Assembly (NCBI RefSeq): GCF_022829345.1
Contig: NZ_JAKSXV010000106.1
Location: 62,001-126,000 of the forward strand
Direction of reading: 5' to 3'
DNA: 64,000 nt
From: Methylobacterium sp. J-090
Lineage (GTDB): Bacteria > Pseudomonadota > Alphaproteobacteria > Rhizobiales > Beijerinckiaceae
Positions 10,501 to 18,357 of this stretch are shown piece after piece; position 1 is the first letter of the stretch, and each line of letters opens with the position of its first letter. Under the pieces are notes generated by a model that saw nothing but the letters and a program-made list of their open reading frames with translations, had not been told where the DNA came from and made no database searches. The position numbers and the translations under genes are program-made.

Positions 10501-11290
10501 CGGCGTGCACACCCGCCTCGACGCCACGATGGACCAGGCGTGCGCGCGGGCCGAGGCCGGGACCGTCTACGTCAACCGCAGCCTCGTCGGTGCCGTCGTC
10601 GGGGTGCAGCCCTTCGGTGGTCACGGCCGCTCGGGGACGGGACCGAAGGCGGGCGGCCCGCTGACCCTGCACCGGCTCCTTTCCGCTTGCCCGGCCGAAA
10701 CCGGCCTGCCGGGCGGCACGGCCCCGTCGGCGGCCGCGGCCTGGGCTGCGTGGCTGCGCCAGCACGGCGATGCGCCGGCCGCCGGGGCGGCGGAGCGCCT
10801 GATCCGCCTCGGCCCCGTCGGCATCGACGGTCTCCTGCCCGGGCCTGTTGGCGAAGCGAACCGTTACGCTCTGCATCCACGCGGGCGGGTGTTGTGCGCG
10901 GCGACCACGCGGGCCGGCCTCGTCGGCCAAGTCGGCGCCGCCCTGGCGACGGGCAGCCGCGCGATCCTGCGCCCGTCCGAGGCGGCGCGGATCCTCGTGG
11001 CGGAACTCCACGCCGCACCGGCGCTTCCCGCAGCCCTGACGGACCACGTGCGGCTGGGCGACGTCGGGGAATGCGACGTGGCCCTGTGGCCCATGGGCGA
11101 ACCGGGCCTGCCCGACCTCGCGCGGGCCCTCGCCACCCAGGCGGGCGCCATCGTCCCGATCCTGACGCCCCGCCTTGATCCGGCGACGGGCGCGCGCGAC
11201 TATCCGCTCGAAATGCTCGTCCTCGAGCGCACCACCTGCATCGACACCACCGCCGCCGGCGGCAATGCGAGTCTCCTGGCCCTGGTCTGA
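7592..11290 (+). CDS. putA: Bifunctional proline dehydrogenase / delta-1-pyrroline-5-carboxylate dehydrogenase
   Basis: Converts proline to glutamate in two steps: an FAD-dependent proline dehydrogenase passes electrons to quinone, then an NAD+-dependent aldehyde dehydrogenase acts on glutamate semialdehyde. The 1232-residue protein begins at the PRODH alpha-domain; the PRODH barrel has GISIKLSALHPRY and RLVKGAYWDAEIKRAQ, and the P5CDH module has SPWNFPLSIFTGQ, FTGSTEVA and the catalytic cysteine region CAGQRCSALR. About 180 extra C-terminal residues after the ALDH fold match the ALDH-superfamily-like tail of long PutAs. There is no N-terminal DNA-binding domain, so this is a non-autoregulating long (type B) PutA. 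A GntR regulator precedes it. Confidence 0.96.
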   Translation: MTGPDTSEPFARFRGAAPPSSALRARIAAACRAPEAACAADLLASAAMPPAEAVETERLARHLVERLRARGPVGGVQGLLREYSLSSQEGVALMCLAEALLRIPDAATRDALIRDKTGPGDWLAHLGHSPSLFVNAATWGLALTGGLAAARESDGLAAALARLVARGGEPVIRQAVDRAMRWMGEQFVTGQTIAAALHNSRSHEARGFTYSYDMLGEAAMTQADADRYDAQYAQAIDAIGAASVGRGIRARDRVLAGPGISIKLSALHPRYARSQRDRVMAELLPRLAALARRACGHGIGLNIDAEEADRLDLSLDLLEALCGDPALAGWDGLGFVVQAYQKRAPHVIDWLVALARRHRRRLMIRLVKGAYWDAEIKRAQVEGLAGFPVFTRKVHTDVSYRACARRLLDAPDAVFPQFATHNAETVAAIHTMAGPDFAPGRYEFQCLHGMGEALYDAVVGRDGLNRPCRIYAPVGTHETLLAYLVRRLLENGANASFIHRLADPAVPVADLVADPAARVRADAYPGAPHPAIRAPLDLFPDRANAAGLDLTDEATLAAFEADLRTGAAAPWRAVPVLTDGLRAGTPRAVRNPADGRAVVGTVVEADAETVVAALSLAEAAAGTWAETTGALRADILARAADAMAGAMPDLVGLLVREAGKCVADAVAEVREAIDFLRYYGGKARGFGPATHRPLGIVACISPWNFPLSIFTGQVAAALCAGNVVLAKPAGETPLVAAHATRLLLAAGLPPGALQFLPGPGETGARLVADPRVRGVLFTGSTEVARSIQAVLAERLSPEDDGPVPLVAETGGLNALLVDSSALTEQVVADTLVSAFGCAGQRCSALRLLCLQDSIADRTLAMLKGALAERRIGNPDRLATDIGPVITDAARDRILAHIAAMRAAGYPVHQATLPEECAAGSFVPPTLIEIPAVSDLTHEVFGPVLHVVRFPREAFGATLAAVNATGYGLTFGVHTRLDATMDQACARAEAGTVYVNRSLVGAVVGVQPFGGHGRSGTGPKAGGPLTLHRLLSACPAETGLPGGTAPSAAAAWAAWLRQHGDAPAAGAAERLIRLGPVGIDGLLPGPVGEANRYALHPRGRVLCAATTRAGLVGQVGAALATGSRAILRPSEAARILVAELHAAPALPAALTDHVRLGDVGECDVALWPMGEPGLPDLARALATQAGAIVPILTPRLDPATGARDYPLEMLVLERTTCIDTTAAGGNASLLALV

Positions 11291-11358
11291 TGCCGAACCT
11301 TGATGAGCCCGCCTCGGCGAGGCTCGCCCGCTGAACCTCATTGATCTCAGTTCGAGTT

Positions 11359-11382
11359 TCGGATCAGCGAGGACTGATCCGA
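11359..11382. terminator. Hairpin between convergent genes, possible transcription terminator
   Basis: A perfect 9-bp stem (TCGGATCAG at 11359-11367, CTGATCCGA at 11374-11382) with a 6-base loop lies between the ends of putA and the small membrane protein gene at 11438. There is no clear T-run on either side, so an intrinsic terminator is only possible. Confidence 0.35.
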
Positions 11383-11437
11383 GCTCGTCCGCGCGCGCTG
11401 TCGCTCTCATGCGGAGCGAGACGCGGGCGCATCGGGA

Positions 11438-11749
11438 TCAGGCGACGTGCCGTCCGGTGCCGGGCTTGCCCGCCGCCCGCCTCTGGGCGCGGTCGTGTAC
11501 CTCGATGCGGCTGCGCAGGGCCGCCACCATGGAATCGGTCTGCCTCTGGAGATCCCGGCCCTGGAGGTCCGCATGGGCGCGTTCGCTCTCCGCCGCGCCG
11601 TTCCGGTGGGCGAGATAGAGCGCGGCCGCGAGGGCGGCGAAGCTGCCGCCGAAGGGCGCGGTGACCACGGCCAGCGCCACGCTGGTGGGCGCGACGGCGG
11701 CGGCGGTGCCGAGGCCGGCGGCGATGGCCACGAACATCAGGGGAAACAT
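11438..11749 (-). CDS. Small membrane protein of unknown function
   Basis: A 103-residue protein from ATG 11749. Residues 1-50 (MFPLMFVAIAAGLGTAAAVA and a second stretch VALAVVTAPFGGSFAALAAAL) are two hydrophobic segments. The remainder is charged and predicted helical (AESERAHADLQGRDLQRQTDSMVAALRSRI), resembling a cytoplasmic coiled coil. I do not recognise a family. It converges with putA. The frame is open upstream to 11890, but that extension is arginine-rich and unlike a protein start. Confidence 0.55.
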   Translation of the reverse strand: MFPLMFVAIAAGLGTAAAVAPTSVALAVVTAPFGGSFAALAAALYLAHRNGAAESERAHADLQGRDLQRQTDSMVAALRSRIEVHDRAQRRAAGKPGTGRHVA

Positions 11750-11957
11750 GGGGCGCCTCCGGTAGGCGGAGAGCCTGCCCGAGCGCGCGACCTCCGGCCA
11801 CCATTCACGGCCGACGGCGTAAACGGACGGTAAACGCGCCCGCCCCGACGCGGGATGGTCCGGGGCGCGGTCTGCCTCGGAATGGCTCACGAACCGCCCG
11901 GTCTTCGGTTCCGGCCCCGGACACGGCGGCGCAGCGGGCTTTTCGTGGGAGACGCGC

Positions 11958-13289
11958 TCAGGCGACTCTGGCGATGGCGTAGCCGAGGATCGACACCATG
12001 GTGTCGTTCTGTCCGGCCTCGACGATGAGGGGCGGCGACAGGGCGACGATGTCGCCGGTCACGCGGACCAGCAGGCCGCGTTCGAAGCAGTCGACGAAGA
12101 CCTCGTAGGCCCTGGCCCCCGGCGCGCCCTCCCGTGGCGCGAGCTCGATGCCGGCCACGAGGCCGAGGGTGCGGATGTCGATGACGTGGGGGGCGTGTCT
12201 CAGCCCGTGCACCGCCGTCGTCCAAGTCTCGCTCAAGGCCGCGGCGCGGGTTAGGAGATCTTCGCGGACGTAGATGTCGAGGGTGGCGATCCCGGCCGCG
12301 CAGGCCGCCGGATGGCCCGAATAGGTGTAGCCGTGGAACAGCTCGATGGCGCCCTCCGGCCCGTGCATCAGGGCGTCGTGGACGGTTCGGCTCGCGAACA
12401 CCGCCCCCATGGGCAGCGCCCCGTTGGTGAGGCCCTTGGCGGTGGTGACGAGGTCGGGGACCACGCCGAAATAATCCGTGGCGAAGGGCGTCCCGAGGCG
12501 GCCGAACCCGGTGATGACCTCGTCGAAGATGAGCAGGATGCCGTGGCGGCTGCAGATGGCGCGCAGGCGTTCGAGGTAGCCCAGCGGCGGGACCAGCACG
12601 CCGGTGGAGCCGGCCAGGGGCTCGACGATGCAGGCCGCGATGGTTTCGGCGCCGTGGAGGGCGACGAGGCGCTCGAGGTCGTCGGCGAGCTCCGCCCCGT
12701 GCTCGGGCTGACCCTTCACGAAGGCGTTCCGGTCGAGGTCGTGGGTGTGGCGCAGGTGGTCGACGGCGGGCAGGAGCGGGAAGACCCGGCGGTTGTTGAC
12801 GAGGCCGCCGACGGAAATGCCGCCGAAGCCGACGCCATGATAGCCGCGCTCGCGCCCGATCAGCCGGGTGCGCGTGCCCTGGCCGATGGCGCGCTGGTAG
12901 GCGAGTGCGATCTTGAGGGCGGTGTCGACGGATTCCGAGCCCGACCCGGTGAAGAACACCCGGTCGAGCCTCGCCGCCGCGCCGCCCGGCGCGATGGCGG
13001 CGAGGCGCTCGGCGAAGTCGAAGGCGATGGGGTGGCCCATCTGGAACGAGGGCGCGAAGTCGAGGGTGGTGAGCTGACGCTCCACGGCCGACGCGATCTC
13101 GCGCCGCCCGTGCCCGGCATTGACGCACCACAGGCCGGCCGTCCCGTCGAGGACGTGACGCCCGTCGGTGGTCGTGTAGTGCATGCCTTGCGCCGAGGCG
13201 AACATGCGCGGCGCCGCCTTGAACTGCCGGTTGGCGGTGAAGGGCATCCAGTAGGCGTCGAGTCCGGGGGCGTTCGCGGTGGCGGGCAT
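11958..13289 (-). CDS. Class III aminotransferase, omega-amino acid:pyruvate type
   Basis: PLP-dependent transaminase of 443 residues moving the amino group from an omega-amino acid (such as beta-alanine) to pyruvate. Motifs: DGTAGLWCVNAGHGR near the N terminus, FFTGSGSESVDTALKIA for the phosphate cup, IFDEVITGFGRLG with the PLP aspartate, and TTAKGLTNG with the Schiff-base lysine. FHGYTYSGHP is characteristic of the beta-alanine:pyruvate transaminase group. Start ATG 13289 is preceded by GAGAGGACC. It is a single gene, with no partner dehydrogenase nearby. The exact amino donor cannot be read from sequence. Confidence 0.9.
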   Translation of the reverse strand: MPATANAPGLDAYWMPFTANRQFKAAPRMFASAQGMHYTTTDGRHVLDGTAGLWCVNAGHGRREIASAVERQLTTLDFAPSFQMGHPIAFDFAERLAAIAPGGAAARLDRVFFTGSGSESVDTALKIALAYQRAIGQGTRTRLIGRERGYHGVGFGGISVGGLVNNRRVFPLLPAVDHLRHTHDLDRNAFVKGQPEHGAELADDLERLVALHGAETIAACIVEPLAGSTGVLVPPLGYLERLRAICSRHGILLIFDEVITGFGRLGTPFATDYFGVVPDLVTTAKGLTNGALPMGAVFASRTVHDALMHGPEGAIELFHGYTYSGHPAACAAGIATLDIYVREDLLTRAAALSETWTTAVHGLRHAPHVIDIRTLGLVAGIELAPREGAPGARAYEVFVDCFERGLLVRVTGDIVALSPPLIVEAGQNDTMVSILGYAIARVA

Positions 13290-13386
13290 GCTGGTCCTCT
13301 CGTGTCCGAGGGAGTTGACCCGGGTTCGCACCTGCGAACAAGCTTTTTCGCATCGCCCCCGTGCTCGCGACCACCGTGTGACGGTC

Positions 13387-14070
13387 TCAGAAGCGGTAGC
13401 CGAGGCCGGCCCCGACGATGAGCATGTTCATGTCGGTATTGGCCTTCATCCCCGCGATTTCGTAGGTCTGCGGCGGCACGAAGACATACTTGACCATGGC
13501 GTTGGCGAACCAGTTGCCCGTCAGGTGGTAGTCGAACCCGGCCTGGAGCACCGGGCAGATCAGCGACGCCACCTTGAAGGTCGGGATTCCCGGGGCCGGA
13601 TTGACCGCGATGGGCATCATTGCGCTGACGCCGACGCCCAGGTGGGGATTGAAGGCCGCGTCCGGCAGGAAATGATACCGCACCACGCTGGAGACGGCGG
13701 CATTCCAGATCGATCCGACGGCGATGTCGCCGGCCAGGGAGCCCCGGATCACCGGACGGTTGCGGACCGCACCGGCCTGACCCGACACGGAGAGATGATC
13801 CGTGAGGAAGTAGGACAGGTCGAAATCGGGCAGGATGGCGGCCGGCGTGTCGACGCGTCCGCCGATGGGGTCGATGCGCGAGGTCCGCTCCGTCGGGATC
13901 ATCCCGACGAGCCGGCCGTGCACGAGCCAGTCCCCCGCCCGCAGGCCTTCCGTCGTCGGGGCCGCCGCCGCCGGACTGGACGGCTCCGCCGCGTAGGATG
14001 ATCCGGACCCCGGCGGGACCGCGCAGAGGCCGACGAGGGCCGCGATCAGGGACATCTCGAACTTCGACAT
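13387..14070 (-). CDS. OmpW family outer membrane beta-barrel protein
   Basis: A 227-residue protein with a signal peptide (cleavage near residues 26-28, SSYAAEP), then GDWLVHGRLVGMIP, the typical first strand of OmpW-family eight-stranded barrels. LSYFLTDHLSVSGQAG, VVRYHFLPDAAFNPHLGVGVS and the terminal aromatic residue (GAGLGYRF) complete the pattern. OmpW proteins form narrow hydrophobic channels in the outer membrane; the substrate here is unknown. Start ATG 14070 begins the signal peptide. It is divergent from the diguanylate cyclase, with a 366-bp AT-richer gap likely to hold both promoters. Confidence 0.87.
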   Translation of the reverse strand: MSKFEMSLIAALVGLCAVPPGSGSSYAAEPSSPAAAAPTTEGLRAGDWLVHGRLVGMIPTERTSRIDPIGGRVDTPAAILPDFDLSYFLTDHLSVSGQAGAVRNRPVIRGSLAGDIAVGSIWNAAVSSVVRYHFLPDAAFNPHLGVGVSAMMPIAVNPAPGIPTFKVASLICPVLQAGFDYHLTGNWFANAMVKYVFVPPQTYEIAGMKANTDMNMLIVGAGLGYRF

Positions 14071-14436
14071 GAGGTGAGGCTTTCGGAAGACGGGTCCCGG
14101 CGCATGGGCGTCGGCGCTTCTGGAACATGCAGCGGTCGGTCGCGCGGATCGGATGCCGCCCGGGACGCTTCTCTTTAGGCGCCCTCGCAATGCGTATCGG
14201 ATATATCTTACGAAAAGTGCAATCTCCGAGGCTATGACGCGCGATCTATAGCGTGGCTAGTCTGAAAATCCGCGATCCTTTGATGTTCGATTAATCATGA
14301 TCGGGGAATATCGAGGGCCGCCTCGGTTTCACGAGATCGACGCGGCAGCGCATTAGGGTCTCTGCTCCAGCAATGTCCGGCAGCCGCGACGTTCCGGGCG
14401 GCTATATCGGTCGACGGCCGAAAGAACCGCACCCTC
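14071..14436. other. Divergent intergenic region, no gene seen
   Basis: This 366-bp gap between the divergent OmpW-like and diguanylate cyclase genes is AT-richer than its surroundings, especially at 14190-14300. It probably carries promoters for both. I see no ORF with family resemblance, RNA gene or clear terminator. Confidence 0.5.
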
Positions 14437-15672
14437 ATGCTCCTCGACCTCGCCACCCTGCATTTCGCCAGCGCCGCCAGTCGCTGCGCCTACGTGATCG
14501 TCTTCCTGGTCATGGCCCTGAGCCAACGCGGCCAGACCTTCCTGTGGCACTGGATGGGGGCCATGGGGGCCTCGATGGCCGGGTCGTTCATGATGATGGG
14601 CGTTCCGCCGGAGACCCTGCCGTCCGTGCCGGTCACGATGGTGGTCTACTGGCTCTACAGCGCTAGTCTGGTCCTGTCCTGGACGGGGTTCCGCAGCTTC
14701 TTCGGCCAGCCGGTGAATGTCGGGCTCGGCGTATTCCTCGCTGCCCTGCCGGGCATCCTCTATCCGGTCGTGCTCGCCACCGGTCTCTCGAGCCGCTTCG
14801 CGCTCGCTGCGGTCTTCGCCTGTTGCTCCGTCGTGGCGGCCCTGACCTCCTACGAGACCCTCCGCAGAATGCCGGGCGTCGCGCGGCTCTGGTCCCAGTA
14901 TATCGAGGCCGTGGCCTTCGGAGCCTACGCGCTGATCCTCCTGCTCTCCATCGGGATGTTGCTTGGCACCGACAGGCCGATCGCCTCGGCGGAGAGCGCG
15001 CGGGCTTCCCTCATCCTCGATCAGGTCGCCGGGGTCTTCGTCTATTTCGGCTACATCGCCATGACCGCGGAGCGGGCCAGCCGCCGCCTCGTCCGGATCG
15101 CCGAGACCGACCCGCTCACGGAACTCTACAATCGGCGGGGGCTGGCGGAGGCGCTGCGCCAACGCTTCGCGGGCCGGGACGGACATCCGTCGGCCGGCCT
15201 CCTCATCGCCGATCTCGACCACTTCAAGTCCATCAACGACGCGCACGGCCACGAGGGCGGCGATCGTGTTCTGACGGCCTTTGCGAAACGGATGCGGAAC
15301 GTCTTGAGGGGGACCGATCTCGTCGCCCGCTGGGGGGGCGAGGAGTTTCTGGTCGTGCTGCCGGGGGCGACCCAGCGGGAACTCGCCGCCGTCGCCGAAC
15401 GGTTGCGGGCGAGCGTCGCGGACGAGCCGTTTTCCCTCCGAACCGGTGCCCTCGCCGTGACGGTCAGCATCGGCACCACCACGATGGACCCGAACGACGA
15501 CGACTTCGAGCGGGCCGTGCACCGGGCCGATGCCGCGCTGTACGCGGCCAAGTCCGGCGGGCGCGACCGGGTCTGCTCTGCCCCCACAGGTGCTCTGCCG
15601 GACGGTGTGCAGAAGAACGAGGTGCAGGTGGACGGCGTGCCAGCGCGATGCGACGACGCGGTGTTCGCCTGA
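14437..15672 (+). CDS. Membrane-bound diguanylate cyclase (GGDEF domain)
   Basis: Makes cyclic di-GMP from two GTP. The 411-residue protein has an N-terminal module of about seven hydrophobic segments (residues 10-210), then a GGDEF domain with the intact active-site motif GGEEF at 300-304 and an inhibitory I-site RGTD at 291-294, so product feedback is expected. There is no EAL domain. It ends 28 bp before a glycosyltransferase and runs in the same direction as the polysaccharide genes, so it probably tunes their output by local c-di-GMP. The membrane module may sense an unknown signal. A short tail after the GGDEF domain is not conserved. Confidence 0.93.
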   Translation: MLLDLATLHFASAASRCAYVIVFLVMALSQRGQTFLWHWMGAMGASMAGSFMMMGVPPETLPSVPVTMVVYWLYSASLVLSWTGFRSFFGQPVNVGLGVFLAALPGILYPVVLATGLSSRFALAAVFACCSVVAALTSYETLRRMPGVARLWSQYIEAVAFGAYALILLLSIGMLLGTDRPIASAESARASLILDQVAGVFVYFGYIAMTAERASRRLVRIAETDPLTELYNRRGLAEALRQRFAGRDGHPSAGLLIADLDHFKSINDAHGHEGGDRVLTAFAKRMRNVLRGTDLVARWGGEEFLVVLPGATQRELAAVAERLRASVADEPFSLRTGALAVTVSIGTTTMDPNDDDFERAVHRADAALYAAKSGGRDRVCSAPTGALPDGVQKNEVQVDGVPARCDDAVFA

Positions 15673-15700
15673 TGTCGGTCGGCCCACGGAAGGATCGCGG

Positions 15701-16834
15701 ATGAGTCCAGGCGTCGGAGAGGAAGGACGGGTCGAGGGCATCACGGCGGCGCGCCGCCGTTCGCTGCTGTTCTACACCCATGCGGTGACAGGCGGTGGGG
15801 CCGAGCGGGTCTGGGCGCTGCTGGCCTCGGCGCTCGCCGCGCGGGGCCATGCGGTGACGCTGGCTTACGACCACGAAGCCAACGGCCCGGAGGCCGGCCT
15901 CGACCCGCGCGTGCGGCTCCTCGGCCTCGGCGCGAACCACGCCGTCGCGGTGGCGCGCCTCGCCCGCCACCTCGCGCGGGACAAACCGGACGTGTCGCTC
16001 TCGGCGCTCGGCGTGTCGAACCTCAAGCACGGATTGGCCGCGGGCCTCGCCGGGCGTCGGCGGAACGCCGTCCTCTCGTTCCACGGCCATCCGCAGAGCG
16101 AGCCGCAGCGCCTCAGCCGCCTCGGCAACGCCGCCACGCCGGTGCTGGCGCGGCTCACCGCCCGCTCGGTCTTCGTCTCCGACGGGCTGATGGCGCATTA
16201 CATTCGCGCGGTCGGCGCCGTGCCCGGGCGGTCGGTACGCCTCCACAACCCCGTCGAGGTGGCCGCCGCCGTGCCGGCCCGGGACGCTGCCGAACTCCTC
16301 GGCCGTCCCCGCCGGGTCCTCGCCGTCGGGCGCCTCGCACCGGCCAAGGATTTTTCCACGCTCGTGCGCGCCTTCGCCAGGGTCCGGGCGGATGCCGAAC
16401 TCGTCATCGTCGGTGAGGGGCCTGAGCGCCCCGCCCTGGAGGCCCTGATCCGGGAGCTGGGCCTCGCCGATCGCGTGATCCTGGCGGGCCACGTCGAGCG
16501 CCCGTGGCACCTCTACCGGGAGGCGGCGTGCTTTGCCGCCTCGTCGCGGGCGGAGGCGTTCGGCAACGTCCTCGTCGAGGCTCTCGCCCACGGCCTGCCC
16601 GTGGCCTCGACGGCCTGCGACGGGCCGGTGGAGATCCTGGCGGGTGGGCGCTTCGGCGCCCTCGTGCCGGTGGGTGATGCCGGGGCGCTGGCCGCGGCCA
16701 TCGACCGCATGCTCGAAGATCCCGGTCCCCCGGGGTCCCGCGTCGCCCGGGCGGCCCTCTTCTCAGTGGAGGCGGCGGTAGCCGGCTACGAAACCCTGTT
16801 CGACGCCCTCCTCGACGGCCCCGCCCGGCCGTGA
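15701..16834 (+). CDS. Glycosyltransferase family 4 (GT-B fold)
   Basis: A 377-residue sugar transferase using a nucleotide-sugar donor, probably building an exopolysaccharide or O-antigen repeat unit. The N-terminal region has YTHAVTGGGAERVW, the glycine-rich acceptor-side loop. The C-terminal donor domain has VLAVGRLAPAKDFSTLVRAF, LVIVGEGPER and the E-x7-E motif in SSRAEAFGNVLVEALAHGLP. Start ATG 15701 has GGAAGGAT upstream. It follows the diguanylate cyclase by 28 bp and precedes a flippase, suggesting an operon. Donor and acceptor sugars cannot be told. Confidence 0.9.
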   Translation: MSPGVGEEGRVEGITAARRRSLLFYTHAVTGGGAERVWALLASALAARGHAVTLAYDHEANGPEAGLDPRVRLLGLGANHAVAVARLARHLARDKPDVSLSALGVSNLKHGLAAGLAGRRRNAVLSFHGHPQSEPQRLSRLGNAATPVLARLTARSVFVSDGLMAHYIRAVGAVPGRSVRLHNPVEVAAAVPARDAAELLGRPRRVLAVGRLAPAKDFSTLVRAFARVRADAELVIVGEGPERPALEALIRELGLADRVILAGHVERPWHLYREAACFAASSRAEAFGNVLVEALAHGLPVASTACDGPVEILAGGRFGALVPVGDAGALAAAIDRMLEDPGPPGSRVARAALFSVEAAVAGYETLFDALLDGPARP

Positions 16835-16919
16835 GGGCGTTCACCGACAGGACGTTCACGGCTTGGAAGGGCGGTCCGGGGCAGGGTCCGGTCGCCCACT
16901 CCGTGACACGAGGCGCCCC

Positions 16920-18326
16920 GTGCTCCTGAGCCACACCCTCCGGTATCTGCCGGCCCAGCTCATCGGGCCCGTGGCGCAGTTCGCCGCCGTCGTCGCCTGG
17001 ACGCATTGGCTGCCACCGGCCGAGTACGGCATCGTCGCCCTGGTCATGGCCCTGCAGGAACTCGTGTTCCAGCTCTGCCTCGCCTGGTGGTCGGCCTACG
17101 TCCTGCGCTACGGCGCCGGCCTCGGCACCGACGGCCGCGCCGGACAGGCGGCCCACGAGAACGCCGTGCTGCTCATCAGCGCCGGGCTTCAGATCGGCGT
17201 CACCTGGGCCGTCCTGGCGACGGGCACCACGCCCATGACGCCCGGCTTCCTCGCGGCGGCGTTGGGCTTCACCATCAGCCGCACGTTGACGACGCATCTG
17301 GCCGAGCGTGCCCGGGCCGGCGGCGCCATCGGTATCTACACCGTCGCGCAGACGGCCGGTCCCGTGGCGGGCTTCGCCCTGGCGGTCGTTCTCGCTCGGG
17401 CCGAGAACTCGGCCACCGCCGTGCTCGCGGGCTTCGCCCTCGCCCACGCCGCGGTGCTGCCGGTGCTGTGGCTGCGCCTGCCCCACACCCGCGCCATCCG
17501 CCTCGATACGGGAATCGTGCGCGTCGCCCTCGCCTACAGCACGCCGCTCCTCGTGAGCGGGAGCATCGCCTGGGCCTCGGTGAACGGCATCCGCGTCATC
17601 GTCGAGCGCCTGGACGGGGCCGTGGCCGTGGGCCTCCTGTCCGTCGGCTGGGGGCTCGGCCAACGCCTGCTCTCGGTGGCGGCCATGCTGGTCACCGCCG
17701 CCGCGTTTCCGCTCGCCGTGCGGCGCATGGAGCAGGGCGGCCCGACCGAGGCCTACGCCCAGGTGGCGCGCAACGGGATCTTCCTGCTGGCGGTGGTGGT
17801 GCCGGCGACCGCCGGGGTGATCTGGCTGACGCCGGCCCTGGTTGACCGCCTCATCGGGCTCGAGTTCCAGGAAATGACGCGCATTCTCCTGCCGGTGGCG
17901 GCCCTCGCGGCGGCGGTGCGCAACGTCCGCGTCCACTGCGCCGACCAAGTGTTCCTCCTGGCCGAAAAGCCCGGCATCCTCCTCAAGGTCACCGTCGTCG
18001 AGAGCGTGGCGACCCTGGCCGGCTGCACTCTCGGGCTCCTCGCCGGCGGCCTGCTCGGCGCCTGCCTCGGCTGCCTCGCCGGCAGCGTCATCGGCTTCCT
18101 CGCCTGCTTCGGCGCCGCTTACCGCGAGGGCCTGCGGATCCCGGCCCGGCCCATCGCCCGGATCGCCCTCGCCACCGGAATCATGCTCGTTCCCCTGGCC
18201 TGGATGCCGCCGAACCCCGGCTGGCTCGTGCTGGTCGCCGCCATCGCGGGGGCGGGCACCCTCTACCTCGCCGTCCTCGCCCTTCTGTTTCGCGAGGACT
18301 GGCCGCAGCGCCGGCAGCCGGTCTGA
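16920..18326 (+). CDS. Polysaccharide flippase (Wzx/MOP family)
   Basis: An integral membrane protein of 468 residues with about 12 hydrophobic segments, matching the polysaccharide-biosynthesis branch of the MOP superfamily, which moves undecaprenyl-linked oligosaccharides across the inner membrane. The opening HTLRYLPAQLIGPVAQFAAVVAWTHWLPPAEYGI is typical. I chose GTG 16920 because it directly precedes the first conserved residues and has GAGG upstream; an ATG at 16863 would add 19 hydrophilic residues. It follows the GT4 gene by 85 bp. It converges with the minus-strand acyltransferase ending at 18358. Confidence 0.85.
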   Translation: MLLSHTLRYLPAQLIGPVAQFAAVVAWTHWLPPAEYGIVALVMALQELVFQLCLAWWSAYVLRYGAGLGTDGRAGQAAHENAVLLISAGLQIGVTWAVLATGTTPMTPGFLAAALGFTISRTLTTHLAERARAGGAIGIYTVAQTAGPVAGFALAVVLARAENSATAVLAGFALAHAAVLPVLWLRLPHTRAIRLDTGIVRVALAYSTPLLVSGSIAWASVNGIRVIVERLDGAVAVGLLSVGWGLGQRLLSVAAMLVTAAAFPLAVRRMEQGGPTEAYAQVARNGIFLLAVVVPATAGVIWLTPALVDRLIGLEFQEMTRILLPVAALAAAVRNVRVHCADQVFLLAEKPGILLKVTVVESVATLAGCTLGLLAGGLLGACLGCLAGSVIGFLACFGAAYREGLRIPARPIARIALATGIMLVPLAWMPPNPGWLVLVAAIAGAGTLYLAVLALLFREDWPQRRQPV

Positions 18327-18357
18327 TCCGGCCGCGGCCCGATCGAGGCGGAGACGC

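Noticed and set aside
7565..11410. 1281-codon open frame on the minus strand opposite putA
   Set aside because: It mirrors putA in codon phase, is rich in Arg, Gly, Ala and His, has no family signature and lacks an independent promoter or ribosome site. High GC makes such long antisense frames common here.
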